From assembly GCA_002101235.1 (NCBI GenBank), contig LWTL01000115.1, positions 18,559 through 82,558 on the forward strand: a stretch of 64,000 bases of DNA. The letters run 5' to 3'. A model generated the notes under the pieces. It saw only the letters and a list, made by a program, of their open reading frames with translations, was not told where the DNA came from and searched no databases. The DNA comes from Cycloclasticus sp. symbiont of Bathymodiolus heckerae. Lineage in GTDB: Bacteria; Pseudomonadota; Gammaproteobacteria; Methylococcales; Cycloclasticaceae. The position numbers and the translations under genes are program-made. How positions within the stretch are numbered: position 1 is the stretch's first letter; each line of letters begins with the position of its first letter. This document shows positions 49,743-62,422 of this stretch, in pieces.

Positions 49743-52700
49743 ATGCCAAAAAGAACCGACATAAAATCAGTTTTACTTCTAGGTGCAGGCCCTATCGTTA
49801 TTGGGCAAGCTTGTGAGTTTGATTATTCAGGAACACAAGCGTGTAAAGCGTTAAGGGAAGAAGGCTACCGAGTTATTTTGGTGAACTCTAATCCTGCAAC
49901 GATTATGACGGATCCTGAAACAGCCGATGCTATCTATATCGAACCGATTGATTGGGAAACTGTTGAAAAGATCATTGAGAAAGAAAAACCGGATGCTTTG
50001 TTGCCAACAATGGGTGGGCAAACAGCACTTAATTGTGCGTTAGACCTCGATCGACACGGTGTGCTAGCAAAGCACAATGTAGAAATGATTGGTGCGTCGA
50101 AAGAAGCGATTGATAAAGCTGAAGATCGTGCTTTATTCAAAGAAGCGATGACTAAAATTGGCCTTTCAACCCCGCGTTCCTTTCTTGCCCATAATATGGA
50201 AGAAGCGTTTGAGGCGCTTGATGATATAGGCTTCCCAACGATTATTAGACCTTCTTTCACCATGGGTGGTAGCGGCGGCGGTATTTCATACAACCGTGAA
50301 GAATTTATAGAAATTTGTGAGCGTGGTTTAGATTTGTCGCCAACCAAAGAACTATTGATTGAAGAATCAGTGCTTGGTTGGAAAGAATACGAAATGGAAG
50401 TGGTTCGTGACCACAAAGACAACTGCATCATCATTTGTTCGATTGAAAACTTTGACCCAATGGGTGTGCATACGGGTGACTCGATTACAGTAGCGCCTGC
50501 GCAAACATTGACAGATAAAGAATATCAAATTCTTCGTAATGCATCGATTGATGTACTGCGTGAAATTGGTGTGGATACTGGCGGCTCAAACGTACAATTT
50601 GCCATTAACCCAGAAAATGGCGCGATGATTGTGATTGAAATGAATCCTCGCGTATCTCGTTCATCAGCATTGGCTTCTAAAGCAACCGGTTTCCCTATTG
50701 CAAAAGTAGCTGCGAAATTAGCGATTGGTTATACGCTGGATGAATTAAGTAATGAAATTACCGGTGGTGCAACACCCGCATCATTCGAGCCTTCCATTGA
50801 TTACGTGGTAACAAAAATACCACGTTTCACATTTGAGAAATTCCCAACAGCGGATGACCGTTTAACAACGCAAATGAAGTCAGTTGGTGAAGTGATGGCG
50901 GTGGGTCGTACATTCCAAGAATCTTTGCAAAAAGCATTACGTGGGCTTGAAACAGGCATGTCTGGTTTAGACCCTATTGTGGATTTAAACGAAGAAGGAG
51001 TGGATGCTGTTTTACGGCATGAGATACAACAGCCTGGCGCGGATAGAATTTGGTATTTAGCAGATGCGTTTAGAAAAGGCTTTGGTTTAGAAAGTATTTT
51101 TGAGCAAACTAAAATAGACCGTTGGTTCTTGGTTCAAATTGAAGATCTTTTAAATGATGAAGCTGCGCTATCTAATAAAGTATTAGCAGATATTGATAAA
51201 GACACTATGTTCCGCCTTAAACGCAAAGGCTTTGCTGATAGCCGCCTTGCAAGCTTGTTAAATGTAGATGAAGCAACGTTAAGAGATGCGCGACATGCGT
51301 TAGGCATTCGTCCTGTTTATAAACGTATTGATTCATGTGCGGGCGAGTTTGCATCGCCAACGGCTTATATGTACTCAACGTATGAAGAAGAGTGTGAGTC
51401 ACAGCCAACGAACCGTGAAAAAATCATGGTACTGGGTGGTGGACCTAACAGGATTGGTCAAGGTATTGAGTTTGATTACTGCTGTGTGCACGCCGCTTTA
51501 GCGATGCGTGAAGATGGTTATGAAACCATTATGGTTAACTGTAATCCTGAAACCGTTTCAACTGATTTTGACACCTCAGATCGCTTATATTTTGAACCAT
51601 TAACACTGGAAGATGTGCTTGAAGTGGTTAACATTGAACAGCCTAAAGGTGTGATTGTTCAATACGGTGGTCAAACACCTTTGAAATTAGCAGAAGCACT
51701 GGAAGCAGCAGGTGTGCCTATTATTGGTACATCCCCTGAGGCGATTGACTTAGCGGAAGATCGTGAACGTTTCCAACAGTTAGTTGAAAAACTTGGCTTG
51801 CTTCAGCCGCCTAATAGAACGGCACGTGAGCCAGAGCAAGCTGTGTTGTTGGCAGAAGAAATAGGTTACCCGTTAGTTGTTAGGCCGTCTTATGTTTTAG
51901 GTGGTCGTGCAATGGAAATTGTATACAACGAATCAGAGTTACGAACCTATATGCGTGAAGCAGTGAGTGTGTCAAATGACTCACCTGTCTTATTAGATCG
52001 CTTTTTAGATGATGCGGTAGAAGTTGACGTTGACGCTATTTTCGACGGTAAAGAACTGCTTATCGGCGGTATTATGGAGCATATTGAGCAAGCGGGTGTT
52101 CATTCGGGTGATTCAGCATGTTCATTGCCACCGTTTGATTTGAGCCAAGATGTACAAGACAGAATGCGCGTTCAAACAAAAGAATTAGCACGTGAATTGG
52201 GCGTGGTGGGCCTTATGAATATTCAGTTCGCTATTAAAGGCGATGATATTTATATTTTAGAAGTTAACCCTCGTGCATCACGTTCAGTTCCTTTTGTTTC
52301 AAAAGTAACCGGTTATCCATTAGCTAAAATTGCGGCGCGTTGCATGGCGGGTCAGTCATTAGCGGAGCAAGGTACAACCGAAGAAATTATTCCAGATTAC
52401 TTCTCAGTTAAAGAATCAGTTTTCCCGTTTGTTAAATTTCCAAATGTTGATCCGTTGCTTGGGCCAGAAATGAAATCAACCGGTGAAGTAATGGGTGTTG
52501 GTGAAACGTTTGGTGAGGCATTTGGTAAATCACAACGAGCTGCAGGCATTGAACTGTCAAACGAAGATAAAGTGTTGTTTAGCGTAAGAGAAGCCGATAA
52601 AGTTAAAATGATTGATTTAGCTAAAACACTTGTTTCGCGTGGTAAAGAAATTTTAGCAACACGTGGTACAGCTGCAGCACTTGAAGTAGCCGGTGTTGAA

Positions 52701-52967
52701 TGTACAGTGGTTAATAAAGTGAATGAAGGTCGCCCGCACATTGTGGATATTATTAAAAATGAAAGCATTCAATTAGTCGTTAACACAACGGAAGGTAAGC
52801 AAGCGATTACAGATTCGTTTTCAATCCGTCGTGAATCACTACAAAATAAAGCAACGTACTGCACAACCATCGCAGGTGCTAAAGCAACAATAGATGCGTT
52901 GGCTGATATTTCAGTTAAAGAAGTGCGGGAGCTTCACAGTTTGCAAGCCCGCCACAAAACGGCTTAA
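49743..52967 (+). CDS. carB: Carbamoyl-phosphate synthase large subunit
   Basis: [37 protein letters not shown]; duplicated ATP-grasp domains. Confidence 0.99.
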   Translation: MPKRTDIKSVLLLGAGPIVIGQACEFDYSGTQACKALREEGYRVILVNSNPATIMTDPETADAIYIEPIDWETVEKIIEKEKPDALLPTMGGQTALNCALDLDRHGVLAKHNVEMIGASKEAIDKAEDRALFKEAMTKIGLSTPRSFLAHNMEEAFEALDDIGFPTIIRPSFTMGGSGGGISYNREEFIEICERGLDLSPTKELLIEESVLGWKEYEMEVVRDHKDNCIIICSIENFDPMGVHTGDSITVAPAQTLTDKEYQILRNASIDVLREIGVDTGGSNVQFAINPENGAMIVIEMNPRVSRSSALASKATGFPIAKVAAKLAIGYTLDELSNEITGGATPASFEPSIDYVVTKIPRFTFEKFPTADDRLTTQMKSVGEVMAVGRTFQESLQKALRGLETGMSGLDPIVDLNEEGVDAVLRHEIQQPGADRIWYLADAFRKGFGLESIFEQTKIDRWFLVQIEDLLNDEAALSNKVLADIDKDTMFRLKRKGFADSRLASLLNVDEATLRDARHALGIRPVYKRIDSCAGEFASPTAYMYSTYEEECESQPTNREKIMVLGGGPNRIGQGIEFDYCCVHAALAMREDGYETIMVNCNPETVSTDFDTSDRLYFEPLTLEDVLEVVNIEQPKGVIVQYGGQTPLKLAEALEAAGVPIIGTSPEAIDLAEDRERFQQLVEKLGLLQPPNRTAREPEQAVLLAEEIGYPLVVRPSYVLGGRAMEIVYNESELRTYMREAVSVSNDSPVLLDRFLDDAVEVDVDAIFDGKELLIGGIMEHIEQAGVHSGDSACSLPPFDLSQDVQDRMRVQTKELARELGVVGLMNIQFAIKGDDIYILEVNPRASRSVPFVSKVTGYPLAKIAARCMAGQSLAEQGTTEEIIPDYFSVKESVFPFVKFPNVDPLLGPEMKSTGEVMGVGETFGEAFGKSQRAAGIELSNEDKVLFSVREADKVKMIDLAKTLVSRGKEILATRGTAAALEVAGVECTVVNKVNEGRPHIVDIIKNESIQLVVNTTEGKQAITDSFSIRRESLQNKATYCTTIAGAKATIDALADISVKEVRELHSLQARHKTA

Positions 52968-52981
52968 CATTAGGATTTATT

Positions 52982-53458
52982 ATGAGTAAAACACCGTTAA
53001 CAACAAAAGGCGCACAAAGCTTAAAAGATGAATTAAGTGAGCTTAAAAATGTAAAGCGTCCAAGAATCACTGAAGCTATTGCAGACGCGAGAGCGCACGG
53101 TGACTTAAAGGAAAATGCTGAATATCATGCAGCACGTGAAGAACAAGGGCTTGTTGAAGCGCGGGTAAGAGATATTGAAAGTAAGTTGGGTAATGCGCAA
53201 ATTATTGATGTTTCAACGCTAAATGCCAATGGAAAGGTTGTATTTGGTTGTACGGTTGACTTGGAAAACATTGAAACAGAAGAAGCAATCACTTATACAA
53301 TTGTTGGTGAAGATGAAGCGGATATAAAAAATAACCTTATTTCTTACGCATCACCGTTTGCTAAAGCATTGATTGGTAAAGAAGAAGGTGATGTTGCCGA
53401 AGTTAGAGCGCCAGCCGGAATTACTGAATACGAAATTATAGACGTACGCTACGAATAA
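52982..53458 (+). CDS. greA: Transcription elongation factor GreA
   Basis: [40 protein letters not shown]. Confidence 0.97.
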   Translation: MSKTPLTTKGAQSLKDELSELKNVKRPRITEAIADARAHGDLKENAEYHAAREEQGLVEARVRDIESKLGNAQIIDVSTLNANGKVVFGCTVDLENIETEEAITYTIVGEDEADIKNNLISYASPFAKALIGKEEGDVAEVRAPAGITEYEIIDVRYE

Positions 53459-53736
53459 GCTTTTTTGTCTTTGTTTTCGCGGTAAAAAACAGCCGTAAAA
53501 CCAATTGTTTGAACAATTTCAGACTGTGTTTTTTTAGCTATTGATTGAATAATTGTTTTCTTGTCATCACGATCAGCAGCAGATATTTTTACTTTAATTA
53601 GTTCATGATATTCAATCGCTAACTCCACTTCATCAAGTACGGTATCTGTTAGTCCAGATTGCCCAACGCGTACAACAGGCTTTAATGCATGAGCGTGTGC
53701 TTTTAATTTTTTCTTTTGTTGATTACTTAATGGCAT
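53449..53736 (-). CDS. yhbY: YhbY family RNA-binding protein
   Basis: [29 protein letters not shown]. Confidence 0.94.
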   Translation of the reverse strand: MPLSNQQKKKLKAHAHALKPVVRVGQSGLTDTVLDEVELAIEYHELIKVKISAADRDDKKTIIQSIAKKTQSEIVQTIGFTAVFYRENKDKKAYS

Positions 53737-53899
53737 AGTATTTAATTTGATCAATATTGGTTTTAAGCAACGCATTTTACACGTAAAGCTAAGTTAAGCG
53801 GTATAACCAAACTACATTTATAGAGTTAAGGGTGCAAAGCTAGTGAGCAAGACCTTTTCCCCTACCTTGAACCAGAAATAAATAGTCCATACAGTACGC

Positions 53900-54520
53900 A
53901 TGACAAAACATAAAAATAAACAAAAGTGGTTAGATGAGCATTTCAATGATGAATATGTGAAAAAAGCTCAGCAGATGGGTTTACGTTCGCGTGCTGTTTT
54001 CAAATTAGAAGAAATAGATAAAAAAGATAAGTTAATACGCCCGAATAATATTGTTGTGGATTTGGGTGCGGCGCCAGGTGGTTGGTCTGAATATGCTGTT
54101 AAAAAAGTAACAACGGGCGGTCGAGTTATTGCATTGGATTTATTGGATATAGAGCCTATTAAAGGCGTGGATTTTATTAAAGGTGACTTTAGTGATGACG
54201 CGATTTTTGAACAATTGCAAAATCTAATTGATAGCCAGTCAATTGATGTGGTGCTGTCTGATATCGCACCAAATATGAGCGGCAGCAAGGCCATTGACCA
54301 ACCAAAGTCCATGTATTTAGCAGAGCTGGCGCTAGACTTTGCGATCAATGCGCTCTCAAATAAGGGCATGTTTTTAATAAAATTATTTCAGGGTGAAGGT
54401 TTTGACGAATATGTGCAAGCAGCAAAAAAGTCATTCGTGAGCGTTGTTATTCGTAAGCCAAAAGCATCACGCGCACGCAGTAGAGAAGTGTACCTTTTGG
54501 CAAAGGGCTTGAAATTATAG
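53900..54520 (+). CDS. rlmE: 23S rRNA (uridine(2552)-2'-O)-methyltransferase
   Basis: [33 protein letters not shown]. Confidence 0.97.
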   Translation: MTKHKNKQKWLDEHFNDEYVKKAQQMGLRSRAVFKLEEIDKKDKLIRPNNIVVDLGAAPGGWSEYAVKKVTTGGRVIALDLLDIEPIKGVDFIKGDFSDDAIFEQLQNLIDSQSIDVVLSDIAPNMSGSKAIDQPKSMYLAELALDFAINALSNKGMFLIKLFQGEGFDEYVQAAKKSFVSVVIRKPKASRARSREVYLLAKGLKL

Positions 54521-54661
54521 TACCCTAACCCCATATGAGTATTGAACGAAATATAAAAGTAGCAGTCTGACTATTACCATGTGCAGTTAGTTGCATTTTT
54601 TAGACGCTTGTATAACGAGCCTTAAGCCTCTGGCTTGAATATAACTTTAGGGAGTATCGCT

Positions 54662-56602
54662 TTGAACGAAATGGTTAAGAACATTATTATGTGGGTGGTT
54701 ATCGCCGGTGTCTTAATGTCTGTATTTAATAATTTTAGTGGGACTAAGCAGACGTCGAGTAATGCATTGAGCTATTCTCAGTTTATTAATTCAGTTAACG
54801 CTGGCCAAGTGAGCAAAGTCTCTATTGACGGCCCAAACATTGTTGGCCAAACAGCGTCAGGTGAACGTTTCACAACGCGTAGTCCAGGTGATGCGCACCT
54901 TATTGATGACTTGTTGAAAAACGGTGTTGAGATTGTTGCTAAACCACCTGAAGAGCAGTCAGCGATTATGTCTATTCTGATTTCTTGGTTTCCTATGTTG
55001 TTACTGATCGGTGTGTGGATTTTCTTCATGCGTCAGATGCAAGGTGGTGGTGGTGCAGGCGGCCGTGGTGCAATGTCATTTGGTAAAAGTAAGGCAAAAT
55101 TATTGAATGAAGACGAAATTAAAGTAACCTTCGCTGATGTTGCTGGTGTTCAAGAAGCTAAAGAAGAAGTTGCAGAAGTTGTCGATTTCCTTAAAGAGCC
55201 AGGTAAGTTCCAAAAGTTGGGCGGTGCAATACCTCGTGGTATTTTGATGTCTGGTGCGCCAGGAACAGGTAAAACATTACTTGCAAAAGCGATTGCCGGT
55301 GAAGCGAAAGTACCTTTCTTTAGCATTTCGGGTTCTGACTTCGTTGAAATGTTTGTTGGTGTGGGTGCATCACGTGTTCGAGATATGTTCGAACAAGCGA
55401 AAAAAAGTGCGCCATGTATCATCTTTATTGATGAAATAGATGCAGTAGGCCGTGCCCGCGGTATTGGCATGGGTGGTGGTAATGATGAACGTGAGCAAAC
55501 ATTAAATCAATTATTGGTTGAAATGGATGGTTTTTCAGGTAATGAAGGGGTTATTGTTATTGCGGCAACCAACAGGCCAGATGTGCTGGATCCTGCGTTA
55601 CTTCGTCCAGGTCGTTTTGATCGCCAAGTTGAAGTGCCGTTACCAGATATTCGTGGCCGTGAACAAATTCTAAAAGTACACCTCAAAAAAGTACCTCTGA
55701 GTGATAGCGTTAATCCAAACGTGATAGCGCGTGGCACACCGGGCATGTCTGGTGCTGATTTAGCCAACCTAGTAAACGAAGCGGCTTTATTTGCAGCAAG
55801 AGCAGATAAAAAAGTTGTCGATATGAACGACATGGAAAACGCCAAAGACAAAGTGCTTATGGGTGCTGAGCGTCGTTCAATGGTGATGAGTGATGAAGAA
55901 AAAAGGTGCACCGCTTACCATGAGTCTGGACACGCAATTGTTGGCCGATTAGTTCCTGAACATGACCCTGTTTATAAAATAACCATTATTCCTCGTGGTC
56001 GTGCTCTTGGCGTGACGATGTTCTTGCCAGAAAAAGATGCCATTAGTATCAGTAAACGTAAGTTAGAAAGTCAATTGTCTAGCTTGTACGGTGGGCGCTT
56101 AGCTGAAGAAATTATCTTTGGTGAAGAAGCGGTGACAACCGGCGCTTCTAATGATATTGAACGTGCTTCAGCTATTGCTAGAAACATGGTTACACTATGG
56201 GGCTTTTCAGAAAAGTTGGGCGCATTAAATTACGGCGAAGATGAAAATGCAATGGGTCACTCAGGTGGTGGCGCAAAAATGATTTCTGATGAAACTGCTG
56301 AGTTGATTAATAAAGAAGTCCGTGTATTCATTGACCGTAACTACAAGCGTGCTGAAAAGATATTAAATGACAATATAGATATATTGCATGCAATGACCGA
56401 TGCCTTAATGAAATACGAAACACTGAACAGTGATCAGTTAGATGAGTTAATGGCTCGTACAACAGTGAGTCCTCCAGATGACTGGGAAGATAATGATGAG
56501 TCTGGTTCAGGCACTGTTGCCGCAGCGACAAAAGAAAAAGCGAGTGAGGACACAACTAAGGACAGTGGACCAACAGTAGGTGGGCCGGCTGAGCAGCCTT
56601 AA
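54662..56602 (+). CDS. ftsH: ATP-dependent zinc metalloprotease FtsH
   Basis: [27 protein letters not shown]; likely TTG start at 54662 (or ATG 54671) after gggag. Confidence 0.97.
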   Translation: MNEMVKNIIMWVVIAGVLMSVFNNFSGTKQTSSNALSYSQFINSVNAGQVSKVSIDGPNIVGQTASGERFTTRSPGDAHLIDDLLKNGVEIVAKPPEEQSAIMSILISWFPMLLLIGVWIFFMRQMQGGGGAGGRGAMSFGKSKAKLLNEDEIKVTFADVAGVQEAKEEVAEVVDFLKEPGKFQKLGGAIPRGILMSGAPGTGKTLLAKAIAGEAKVPFFSISGSDFVEMFVGVGASRVRDMFEQAKKSAPCIIFIDEIDAVGRARGIGMGGGNDEREQTLNQLLVEMDGFSGNEGVIVIAATNRPDVLDPALLRPGRFDRQVEVPLPDIRGREQILKVHLKKVPLSDSVNPNVIARGTPGMSGADLANLVNEAALFAARADKKVVDMNDMENAKDKVLMGAERRSMVMSDEEKRCTAYHESGHAIVGRLVPEHDPVYKITIIPRGRALGVTMFLPEKDAISISKRKLESQLSSLYGGRLAEEIIFGEEAVTTGASNDIERASAIARNMVTLWGFSEKLGALNYGEDENAMGHSGGGAKMISDETAELINKEVRVFIDRNYKRAEKILNDNIDILHAMTDALMKYETLNSDQLDELMARTTVSPPDDWEDNDESGSGTVAAATKEKASEDTTKDSGPTVGGPAEQP

Positions 56603-57434
56603 GCCTACGCTGGATTTAACCAGCCAACTGTTAAAACAAAAGAACCCCCTGATTATGGGGGTTCTTAACGTTACGCCAGACTCTTTTTCAGATGGCGGGC
56701 AATACGCTTTACTTGATGCAGCAGTAAAACAAGCGTGCATTATGGTTTCGGCTGGCGCTGACATTATTGATATTGGCGGAGAGTCTACACGCCCTAACGC
56801 TACGCCTGTTTCTGTCGAAGAAGAACTTGCAAGGGTTATTCCAGTTATACGTGCCATCCGTTCAAACTCTGATGCCGTCATTTCAATTGACACCAGTAAA
56901 GCAGAAGTGATGAAACGTGCCGTTGAGGCGGGTGCCAATATGATCAATGATGTATATGCACTGAGACAGCTTGGAGCCATTGATATAGCTGCTAGTCTTA
57001 ATGTTCCAGTCTGCTTGATGCATATGCAGGCGACGCCAGAGAGTATGCAAGAGGCGCCGAGTTATACGAATATAGTAGAACAGGTGAATGAGTTCTTTGT
57101 TGAACGATTGGGTGCTTGTATAAGTGCGGGTATAAAAAAAGAAAATATCATTCTAGATCCGGGTTTTGGTTTTGGTAAAACGTTACAACATAATTTAAGC
57201 CTGCTTGCTAACCTTAATTCATTTAAGGTCCACGGCTGTCCCATACTGGCAGGTTTGTCAAGAAAATCGATGTTAGGTGAGCTGTTAGGTAAACAAGTTA
57301 ATGAACGGGTGATTGGCAGTGTGTCAGCGGCGTTAATGGCGGTTGTTAACGGTGCCTCTATTGTTCGTGTCCATGATGTGGCGCAAACATCCGATGCGTT
57401 AAAAATATATAATGCACTCCACAGTGTGAATTGA
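56580..57434 (+). CDS. folP: Dihydropteroate synthase (start overlaps ftsH; exact start uncertain)
   Basis: [33 protein letters not shown]. Confidence 0.96.
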   Translation: MGRLSSLKPTLDLTSQLLKQKNPLIMGVLNVTPDSFSDGGQYALLDAAVKQACIMVSAGADIIDIGGESTRPNATPVSVEEELARVIPVIRAIRSNSDAVISIDTSKAEVMKRAVEAGANMINDVYALRQLGAIDIAASLNVPVCLMHMQATPESMQEAPSYTNIVEQVNEFFVERLGACISAGIKKENIILDPGFGFGKTLQHNLSLLANLNSFKVHGCPILAGLSRKSMLGELLGKQVNERVIGSVSAALMAVVNGASIVRVHDVAQTSDALKIYNALHSVN

Positions 57435-57441
57435 GAGCAGG

Positions 57442-58782
57442 ATGACAAAAAAATATTTTGGTACGGATGGCATTAGAGGGCCTGTTGGTCAGGGTTCAAT
57501 TACTCCTGAGTTTATTCTGAAGCTGGGGTGGGCAACCGGCAAAGTATTTGAAGAGCTTGGGCACTGTAAGATAGTTATTGGCAAGGATACGCGTATATCG
57601 GGCTATATGTTTGAATCAGCTTTAGAAGCAGGTTTGGTGGCTGCGGGTGCAGATGTTCAACTATTAGGGCCAATGCCAACGCCAGGCATTGCTTATTTGA
57701 CGAGAACACTTCGAGCCAATGCAGGTATTGTTATTAGCGCATCTCATAATCCTCATTATGATAACGGTATTAAGTTTTTTTCCAGTGAAGGAAAGAAGCT
57801 AGCAGATGATATTGAATACGCCATTGAGAAAAAAATGGATGAACCGTTAGTTGTGGTTGAGTCCTCAAGTTTAGGTAAGGCGAGTCGAGTTGAAGACGCT
57901 GCTGGCCGATATATAGAGTTTTGTAAGAGTACTATCCCGCCGATGATGGATTTGTCAGGATTAAAAATGGTGGTCGATTGTGCTCACGGCTCTACCTATC
58001 ACATTGCTCCATTTGTATTTGAAGAGCTGGGCGCAGAGGTCATAAAAATTGGCGTTGAGCCTAACGGTATTAACATTAATGAGGCCTGTGGTGCGACAAG
58101 CCCTGCAGCATTAACAGAAGCGGTACTATCCAATGCCGCTGATTTCGGTGTTGCGTTAGATGGTGATGGCGATAGACTCATTATGGTCGACCACTTAGGT
58201 GAAGTGCTGGATGGTGATGAAATTCTGTATATTTTGGCGAAAACAAGATTGGATAAAGGTTATTTAGGTACGTCAGTTGTTGGTACGCAAATGACTAACT
58301 TGGGCGTTGAGCACGCTTTAAATAGGCTAGGTGTTAATTTGTTACGCTCGGCGGTAGGTGATAGGCATGTTATTAAGCTGATGAGCGAGTCAAATTCTAT
58401 TTTGGGCGGTGAAGGCTCTGGTCATATAATTTGTGCTGATAGGACAACCACCGGTGATGGAATTATATCGGCCTTGCAAGTATTGGAAACGATGGCGCGT
58501 GAATCGAAATCGTTGCATGAATTAAAAGAGGATATCCAGAAGTATCCTCAATGCATGATCAATGTGAAGTTAAGTGGCGGTATGAAGTTTGTTGTGACTG
58601 ATGAAATAACCGCAGCGGTTACAAAAATTGAAGCTACGTTAGGTGAAAGCGGTCGAGTATTGTTGAGACCATCTGGTACAGAGCCATTAGTACGGGTAAT
58701 GGTAGAAGGCGAAGATTTAGCAATAGTTGAAGCATTAGCGTTAGATTTGAGTCAAACGGTTGAATCTATTTTGAACGCTTAA
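57442..58782 (+). CDS. glmM: Phosphoglucosamine mutase
   Basis: [33 protein letters not shown]. Confidence 0.98.
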   Translation: MTKKYFGTDGIRGPVGQGSITPEFILKLGWATGKVFEELGHCKIVIGKDTRISGYMFESALEAGLVAAGADVQLLGPMPTPGIAYLTRTLRANAGIVISASHNPHYDNGIKFFSSEGKKLADDIEYAIEKKMDEPLVVVESSSLGKASRVEDAAGRYIEFCKSTIPPMMDLSGLKMVVDCAHGSTYHIAPFVFEELGAEVIKIGVEPNGININEACGATSPAALTEAVLSNAADFGVALDGDGDRLIMVDHLGEVLDGDEILYILAKTRLDKGYLGTSVVGTQMTNLGVEHALNRLGVNLLRSAVGDRHVIKLMSESNSILGGEGSGHIICADRTTTGDGIISALQVLETMARESKSLHELKEDIQKYPQCMINVKLSGGMKFVVTDEITAAVTKIEATLGESGRVLLRPSGTEPLVRVMVEGEDLAIVEALALDLSQTVESILNA

Positions 58783-58851
58783 AGCATTAATCTGATTGAT
58801 TTATGAACGAATACTCGCTAACCTTGCTCGTTTTTTAGTTCAGGAAACATA

Positions 58852-59601
58852 ATGCGTCAGCCATTGGTTGTTGGAAACTGGAAAATGAATGGTTCGCTAG
58901 CGAAAACGGGCGATCTTTTACATACATTATCAGTAGGTATTAATGATAAAATAGCGTGCGAAGTTGGTGTGTGTGTACCGTTTGTTTACCTTAATGTTGC
59001 TAAATTTGCTGTCAGTGATGATTCATTACTGACAATTGGTGCGCAAACTGTTTCAGAGTATGACGCTGGGGCTTATACAGGTGAAGTGTCTGCTAGGATG
59101 TTGGCTGACTTTGGTTGCTCTTGGGTTTTGGTTGGGCATTCAGAAAGAAGAACCATTTTTAATGAAAAGAACAAAGAACTCGTTAAAAAAACATTAGCCG
59201 CTCAAAAAAATGGTTTAACTCCTATTTATTGTGTTGGCGAAACTGAAGCCGACTATAAGTCGGGTGAAACGTTTAGTGTTATAGCTGAACAAATAAATGC
59301 ACTACTGAATTGTGATGAGGTCGATTTAACACAATTAGTTTTAGCTTACGAACCTGTTTGGGCTATAGGAACAGGCTTAACTGCATCGCCAGAGGAAGCT
59401 CAGAAGGTGCATGTGTTTATTCGTGATTTAGTTAAAGTAAAAAATGTAGAAGCAGCAGTAAAAGTTAGAATTTTATACGGTGGCAGTGTCAAGCCAGATA
59501 ATGCTTTAGCATTGTTTGGGCAAGAAGATATTGACGGTGGTTTGATCGGCGGTGCATCGTTAGATGCTAAAGCCTTTATTTCAATTTGCCAAAAGGCATA
59601 A
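58852..59601 (+). CDS. tpiA: Triosephosphate isomerase
   Basis: RQPLVVGNWKMNGS; LVGHSERR; AYEPVWAIGTG. Confidence 0.98.
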   Translation: MRQPLVVGNWKMNGSLAKTGDLLHTLSVGINDKIACEVGVCVPFVYLNVAKFAVSDDSLLTIGAQTVSEYDAGAYTGEVSARMLADFGCSWVLVGHSERRTIFNEKNKELVKKTLAAQKNGLTPIYCVGETEADYKSGETFSVIAEQINALLNCDEVDLTQLVLAYEPVWAIGTGLTASPEEAQKVHVFIRDLVKVKNVEAAVKVRILYGGSVKPDNALALFGQEDIDGGLIGGASLDAKAFISICQKA

Positions 59602-59613
59602 AAGGATTACATT

Positions 59614-60015
59614 ATGAGTTTGTTTGGAATGGTTTTAGCGGGGCATGTTGTTATAGCAGCCTTGATGATAGGGTTGATTTTAATTCAGCACGGTAAAGGT
59701 GCTGATGCTGGTGCGGCTTTTGGTAGTGGCGCATCTGGTACTGTATTCGGTGCAAAAGGCTCGGGTTCATTTATGAGCCGTTCGACGGCTATTTTGGCTG
59801 CGATGTTTTTTTCAACTAGTTTAACGTTGGCGTATTTAGGCGGTAATAGAAGTGCGCCAGAAAATATTATCGATAATATCTCTTCTCAGCCTGTTCAGTC
59901 GATAAGCGACAATCCAGCTGATTTAATTAACAGCCTTGGTGGTGATCAGCCGAAAAATGCGGCGAAATCAATATCAGAAGGCATGAAACCTACGGATGTC
60001 ATTATCCCTGAATAA
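59614..60015 (+). CDS. secG: Preprotein translocase subunit SecG
   Basis: VLIQHGKGADAGAAFGSGASGTVFGAKGSGSF-type motif. Confidence 0.96.
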   Translation: MSLFGMVLAGHVVIAALMIGLILIQHGKGADAGAAFGSGASGTVFGAKGSGSFMSRSTAILAAMFFSTSLTLAYLGGNRSAPENIIDNISSQPVQSISDNPADLINSLGGDQPKNAAKSISEGMKPTDVIIPE

Positions 60016-60022
60016 CATGTTT

Positions 60023-60108
60023 GCCGAGGTGGTGGAATTGGTAGACACGCTATCTTGAGGGGGTAGTGTCCTATGGACGTGCGGGTTCAAGTCCCGCTCT
60101 CGGCACCA
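60023..60108 (+). tRNA. tRNA-Leu (anticodon GAG)
   Basis: GCCGAGGTGGTGGAATTGGTAGACACGCTATCTTGAGGGGGTAGT...GCGGGTTCAAGTCCCGCTCTCGGCACCA cloverleaf with variable arm. Confidence 0.96.
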
Positions 60109-60117
60109 AAAATATAG

Positions 60118-60429
60118 ATGATTAATCAATACTCTATTTTCATATTTCTTATTTTATCCATTATTGCGGCTAACTTGCCGTGGTTAAGCGATAAGCTTTT
60201 CTGTGTTAAACAGATAACCCGAAAATCAGGCTGGCTCCGTTGGTTTGAGTGGATGTCTTGGTACGCGGTTGTTTTTATATCAGGCTTTGCGCTTGAATTT
60301 CAAACAATGGGTACGAGCGCAGCCCAGGATTGGGAGTTTTATGTCGTAACCTTATGCTTATTTGTCGTGTTTGCGTTGCCTGGCTTTATTTATCATTACG
60401 ATTTAAAGAAAATATTAAAGTTTCGTTAG
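60118..60429 (+). CDS. DUF2818-like small membrane protein
   Basis: ANLPWLSDKLF..., ALEFQTMGTSAAQDWEFYVVTLCLFVVFALPGFIYHYDLKK. Confidence 0.75.
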   Translation: MINQYSIFIFLILSIIAANLPWLSDKLFCVKQITRKSGWLRWFEWMSWYAVVFISGFALEFQTMGTSAAQDWEFYVVTLCLFVVFALPGFIYHYDLKKILKFR

Positions 60430-60538
60430 GCTCTAATTCGCGAATGCTTTTCTGTTTTCTTATTTACAGTTACATATAAGTTATAAAAGCTAATTATTCG
60501 GCTATAATTCTATTTTTTACTAAAGGAGATTGTTAGAA

Positions 60539-61516
60539 ATGAAAGCACCTGTTCATGTAGCCGTTACTGGCGCCGCTGGCCAAATTTCGTATTCACTATT
60601 ATTTCGCATTGCATCAGGCGACTTTTTAGGTCCTGATCAACCTGTTTGTTTACACCTTTTAGAAATCACACCTGCTATGGGTGCGCTTGAAGGTGCTGTA
60701 ATGGAATTGAATGATTGTGCGTTTCCTTTATTACAAGAAGTGATTATGTCTGATGATGCAGAAGTTGCATTTAAAGATATTGATTTCGCATTCCTAGTTG
60801 GTGCCCGTCCTCGTGGCCCAGGCATGGAACGTAAAGATTTATTAGAAGCCAATGCAGCGATTTTCTCTGTACAAGGCAAAGCACTTAATAAAGTAGCTAA
60901 GCGTGATGTACGTGTATTGGTTGTAGGTAACCCTGCAAACACAAATGCATTAATTGCGATGAACAATGCGCCGGATTTAGACGCACGTAACTTCACAGCG
61001 ATGACACGTTTAGATCATAATCGTGCAATGAGCTTGTTGGCTGAAAAAACGGGTACTCACAATACAGACATTACTAAAATGACTATTTGGGGCAACCACT
61101 CAGCAACTCAATACCCAGATTTACATAACACATTAATTAATGGTGAAGACGCGTTATCTAAAATTGATGCAAGCTGGTATTCAGATGATTACATTCCTGC
61201 TGTTCAACAACGTGGTGCAGCTATTATTAAAGCACGTGGCTTATCAAGCGCAGCGTCTGCAGCTAGTTCAGCTTTAGATCACATGAGAACATGGGTTCAA
61301 GGTACTGCTGATGGCGATTGGGTTAGCATGGGTATTCCAAGTGACGGCAGCTACGGTATTGAAAAAGGTTTGATTTATTCTTTCCCTGTTACTGTGAAAG
61401 ATGGCGATTATTCAATTGTTCAAGGTCTAGAAATCAATGATTTTAGCCGTGAAAGAATGACGGCAACTGAAAATGAACTGAAAGAAGAGCGTGATGGTGT
61501 TAAGCATCTGCTATAA
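60539..61516 (+). CDS. mdh: Malate dehydrogenase
   Basis: [52 protein letters not shown]. Confidence 0.97.
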   Translation: MKAPVHVAVTGAAGQISYSLLFRIASGDFLGPDQPVCLHLLEITPAMGALEGAVMELNDCAFPLLQEVIMSDDAEVAFKDIDFAFLVGARPRGPGMERKDLLEANAAIFSVQGKALNKVAKRDVRVLVVGNPANTNALIAMNNAPDLDARNFTAMTRLDHNRAMSLLAEKTGTHNTDITKMTIWGNHSATQYPDLHNTLINGEDALSKIDASWYSDDYIPAVQQRGAAIIKARGLSSAASAASSALDHMRTWVQGTADGDWVSMGIPSDGSYGIEKGLIYSFPVTVKDGDYSIVQGLEINDFSRERMTATENELKEERDGVKHLL

Positions 61517-61534
61517 GGTTTATTAAGAAAGTTT

Positions 61535-61568
61535 AAAAAAAGCCATGCACTTGCATGGCTTTTTTTTT
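61535..61568 (+). terminator. Rho-independent terminator after mdh
   Basis: aaaaaaagccatgcacttgcatggctttttttt. Confidence 0.92.
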
Positions 61569-61612
61569 GCGTGCTATAAAGGTTTCATTAATAAAAGGTA
61601 AAGGTTGTTTAA

Positions 61613-62419
61613 ATGGTTGATTTAACAGAGTCAAAAATAGAGGTTCTTTCGACGGTTTCCGTTGTAAATGAAAAAAATGAGAGTGTTGATGTTGCTCTTG
61701 TTGAAGAGCGGCCGTTAACAATATATGTTGATAAAAAAGAAGTTCTGACGCTCATGACGATGGGGTGCTTTCCTGAGTTATTAATATTGGGCTATTTAAA
61801 AAACCAAACTTTTTTTAAAGAATTAGACGATATTCAATCGCTACAAGTGGATTGGCAAACGAATGCCGTGGCGGTTATCTCTAGTAGAAATGCACCTAAT
61901 ATAGAAAAGTTAAAAGAGCGGGTGACGGTCACTTCTGGTTGTGGGCAAGGCACGATGTTTGGCAATGTGTTGGACAGCTTGAAAGGTACTCGCTTGACTC
62001 AAACCACTATCAAGCAATCACGGATTTATTTCTTATTGCAGTTTTTAGGAAAATACAACACGGTGTATAAAAGTGCTGGTGCTGTCCATAGCTGTGCGTT
62101 ATGTAAAGATAACGAGGTTTTGTTTTTTGTTGAAGATGTTGGGCGGCACAACGCAGTGGACACCATTGCAGGTTTTATGTGGTTGAATGATGTTAAGGCA
62201 GATGGTTGTATTTTTTACACAACAGGGTGGCTGACATCAGAGATGGTGATTAAAGTGGCGCAGATGGGCGTATCTATTTTATTGTCCCGGTCGGGCGCAA
62301 CAAAGATGGGTTTGGATGTTGCGCAGCAAGTGGGCGTTACGTTAATTGCCAGAGCAAAAGGGCGCCACTTTCAGGTGCTTAGTGGTGTTGAAAATATTTT
62401 ATTTGATGAGCTGCCTTGA
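61613..62419 (+). CDS. fdhD: Formate dehydrogenase accessory sulfurtransferase FdhD
   Basis: SAGAVHSCALC, VEDVGRHNAVDTIAG, FYTTGWLTSEMVIK. Confidence 0.95.
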   Translation: MVDLTESKIEVLSTVSVVNEKNESVDVALVEERPLTIYVDKKEVLTLMTMGCFPELLILGYLKNQTFFKELDDIQSLQVDWQTNAVAVISSRNAPNIEKLKERVTVTSGCGQGTMFGNVLDSLKGTRLTQTTIKQSRIYFLLQFLGKYNTVYKSAGAVHSCALCKDNEVLFFVEDVGRHNAVDTIAGFMWLNDVKADGCIFYTTGWLTSEMVIKVAQMGVSILLSRSGATKMGLDVAQQVGVTLIARAKGRHFQVLSGVENILFDELP

Positions 62420-62422
62420 AAC

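Noticed and set aside
49934-50434. 166-aa minus-strand ORF inside carB
   Set aside because: Shadow ORF opposite a highly conserved coding sequence.
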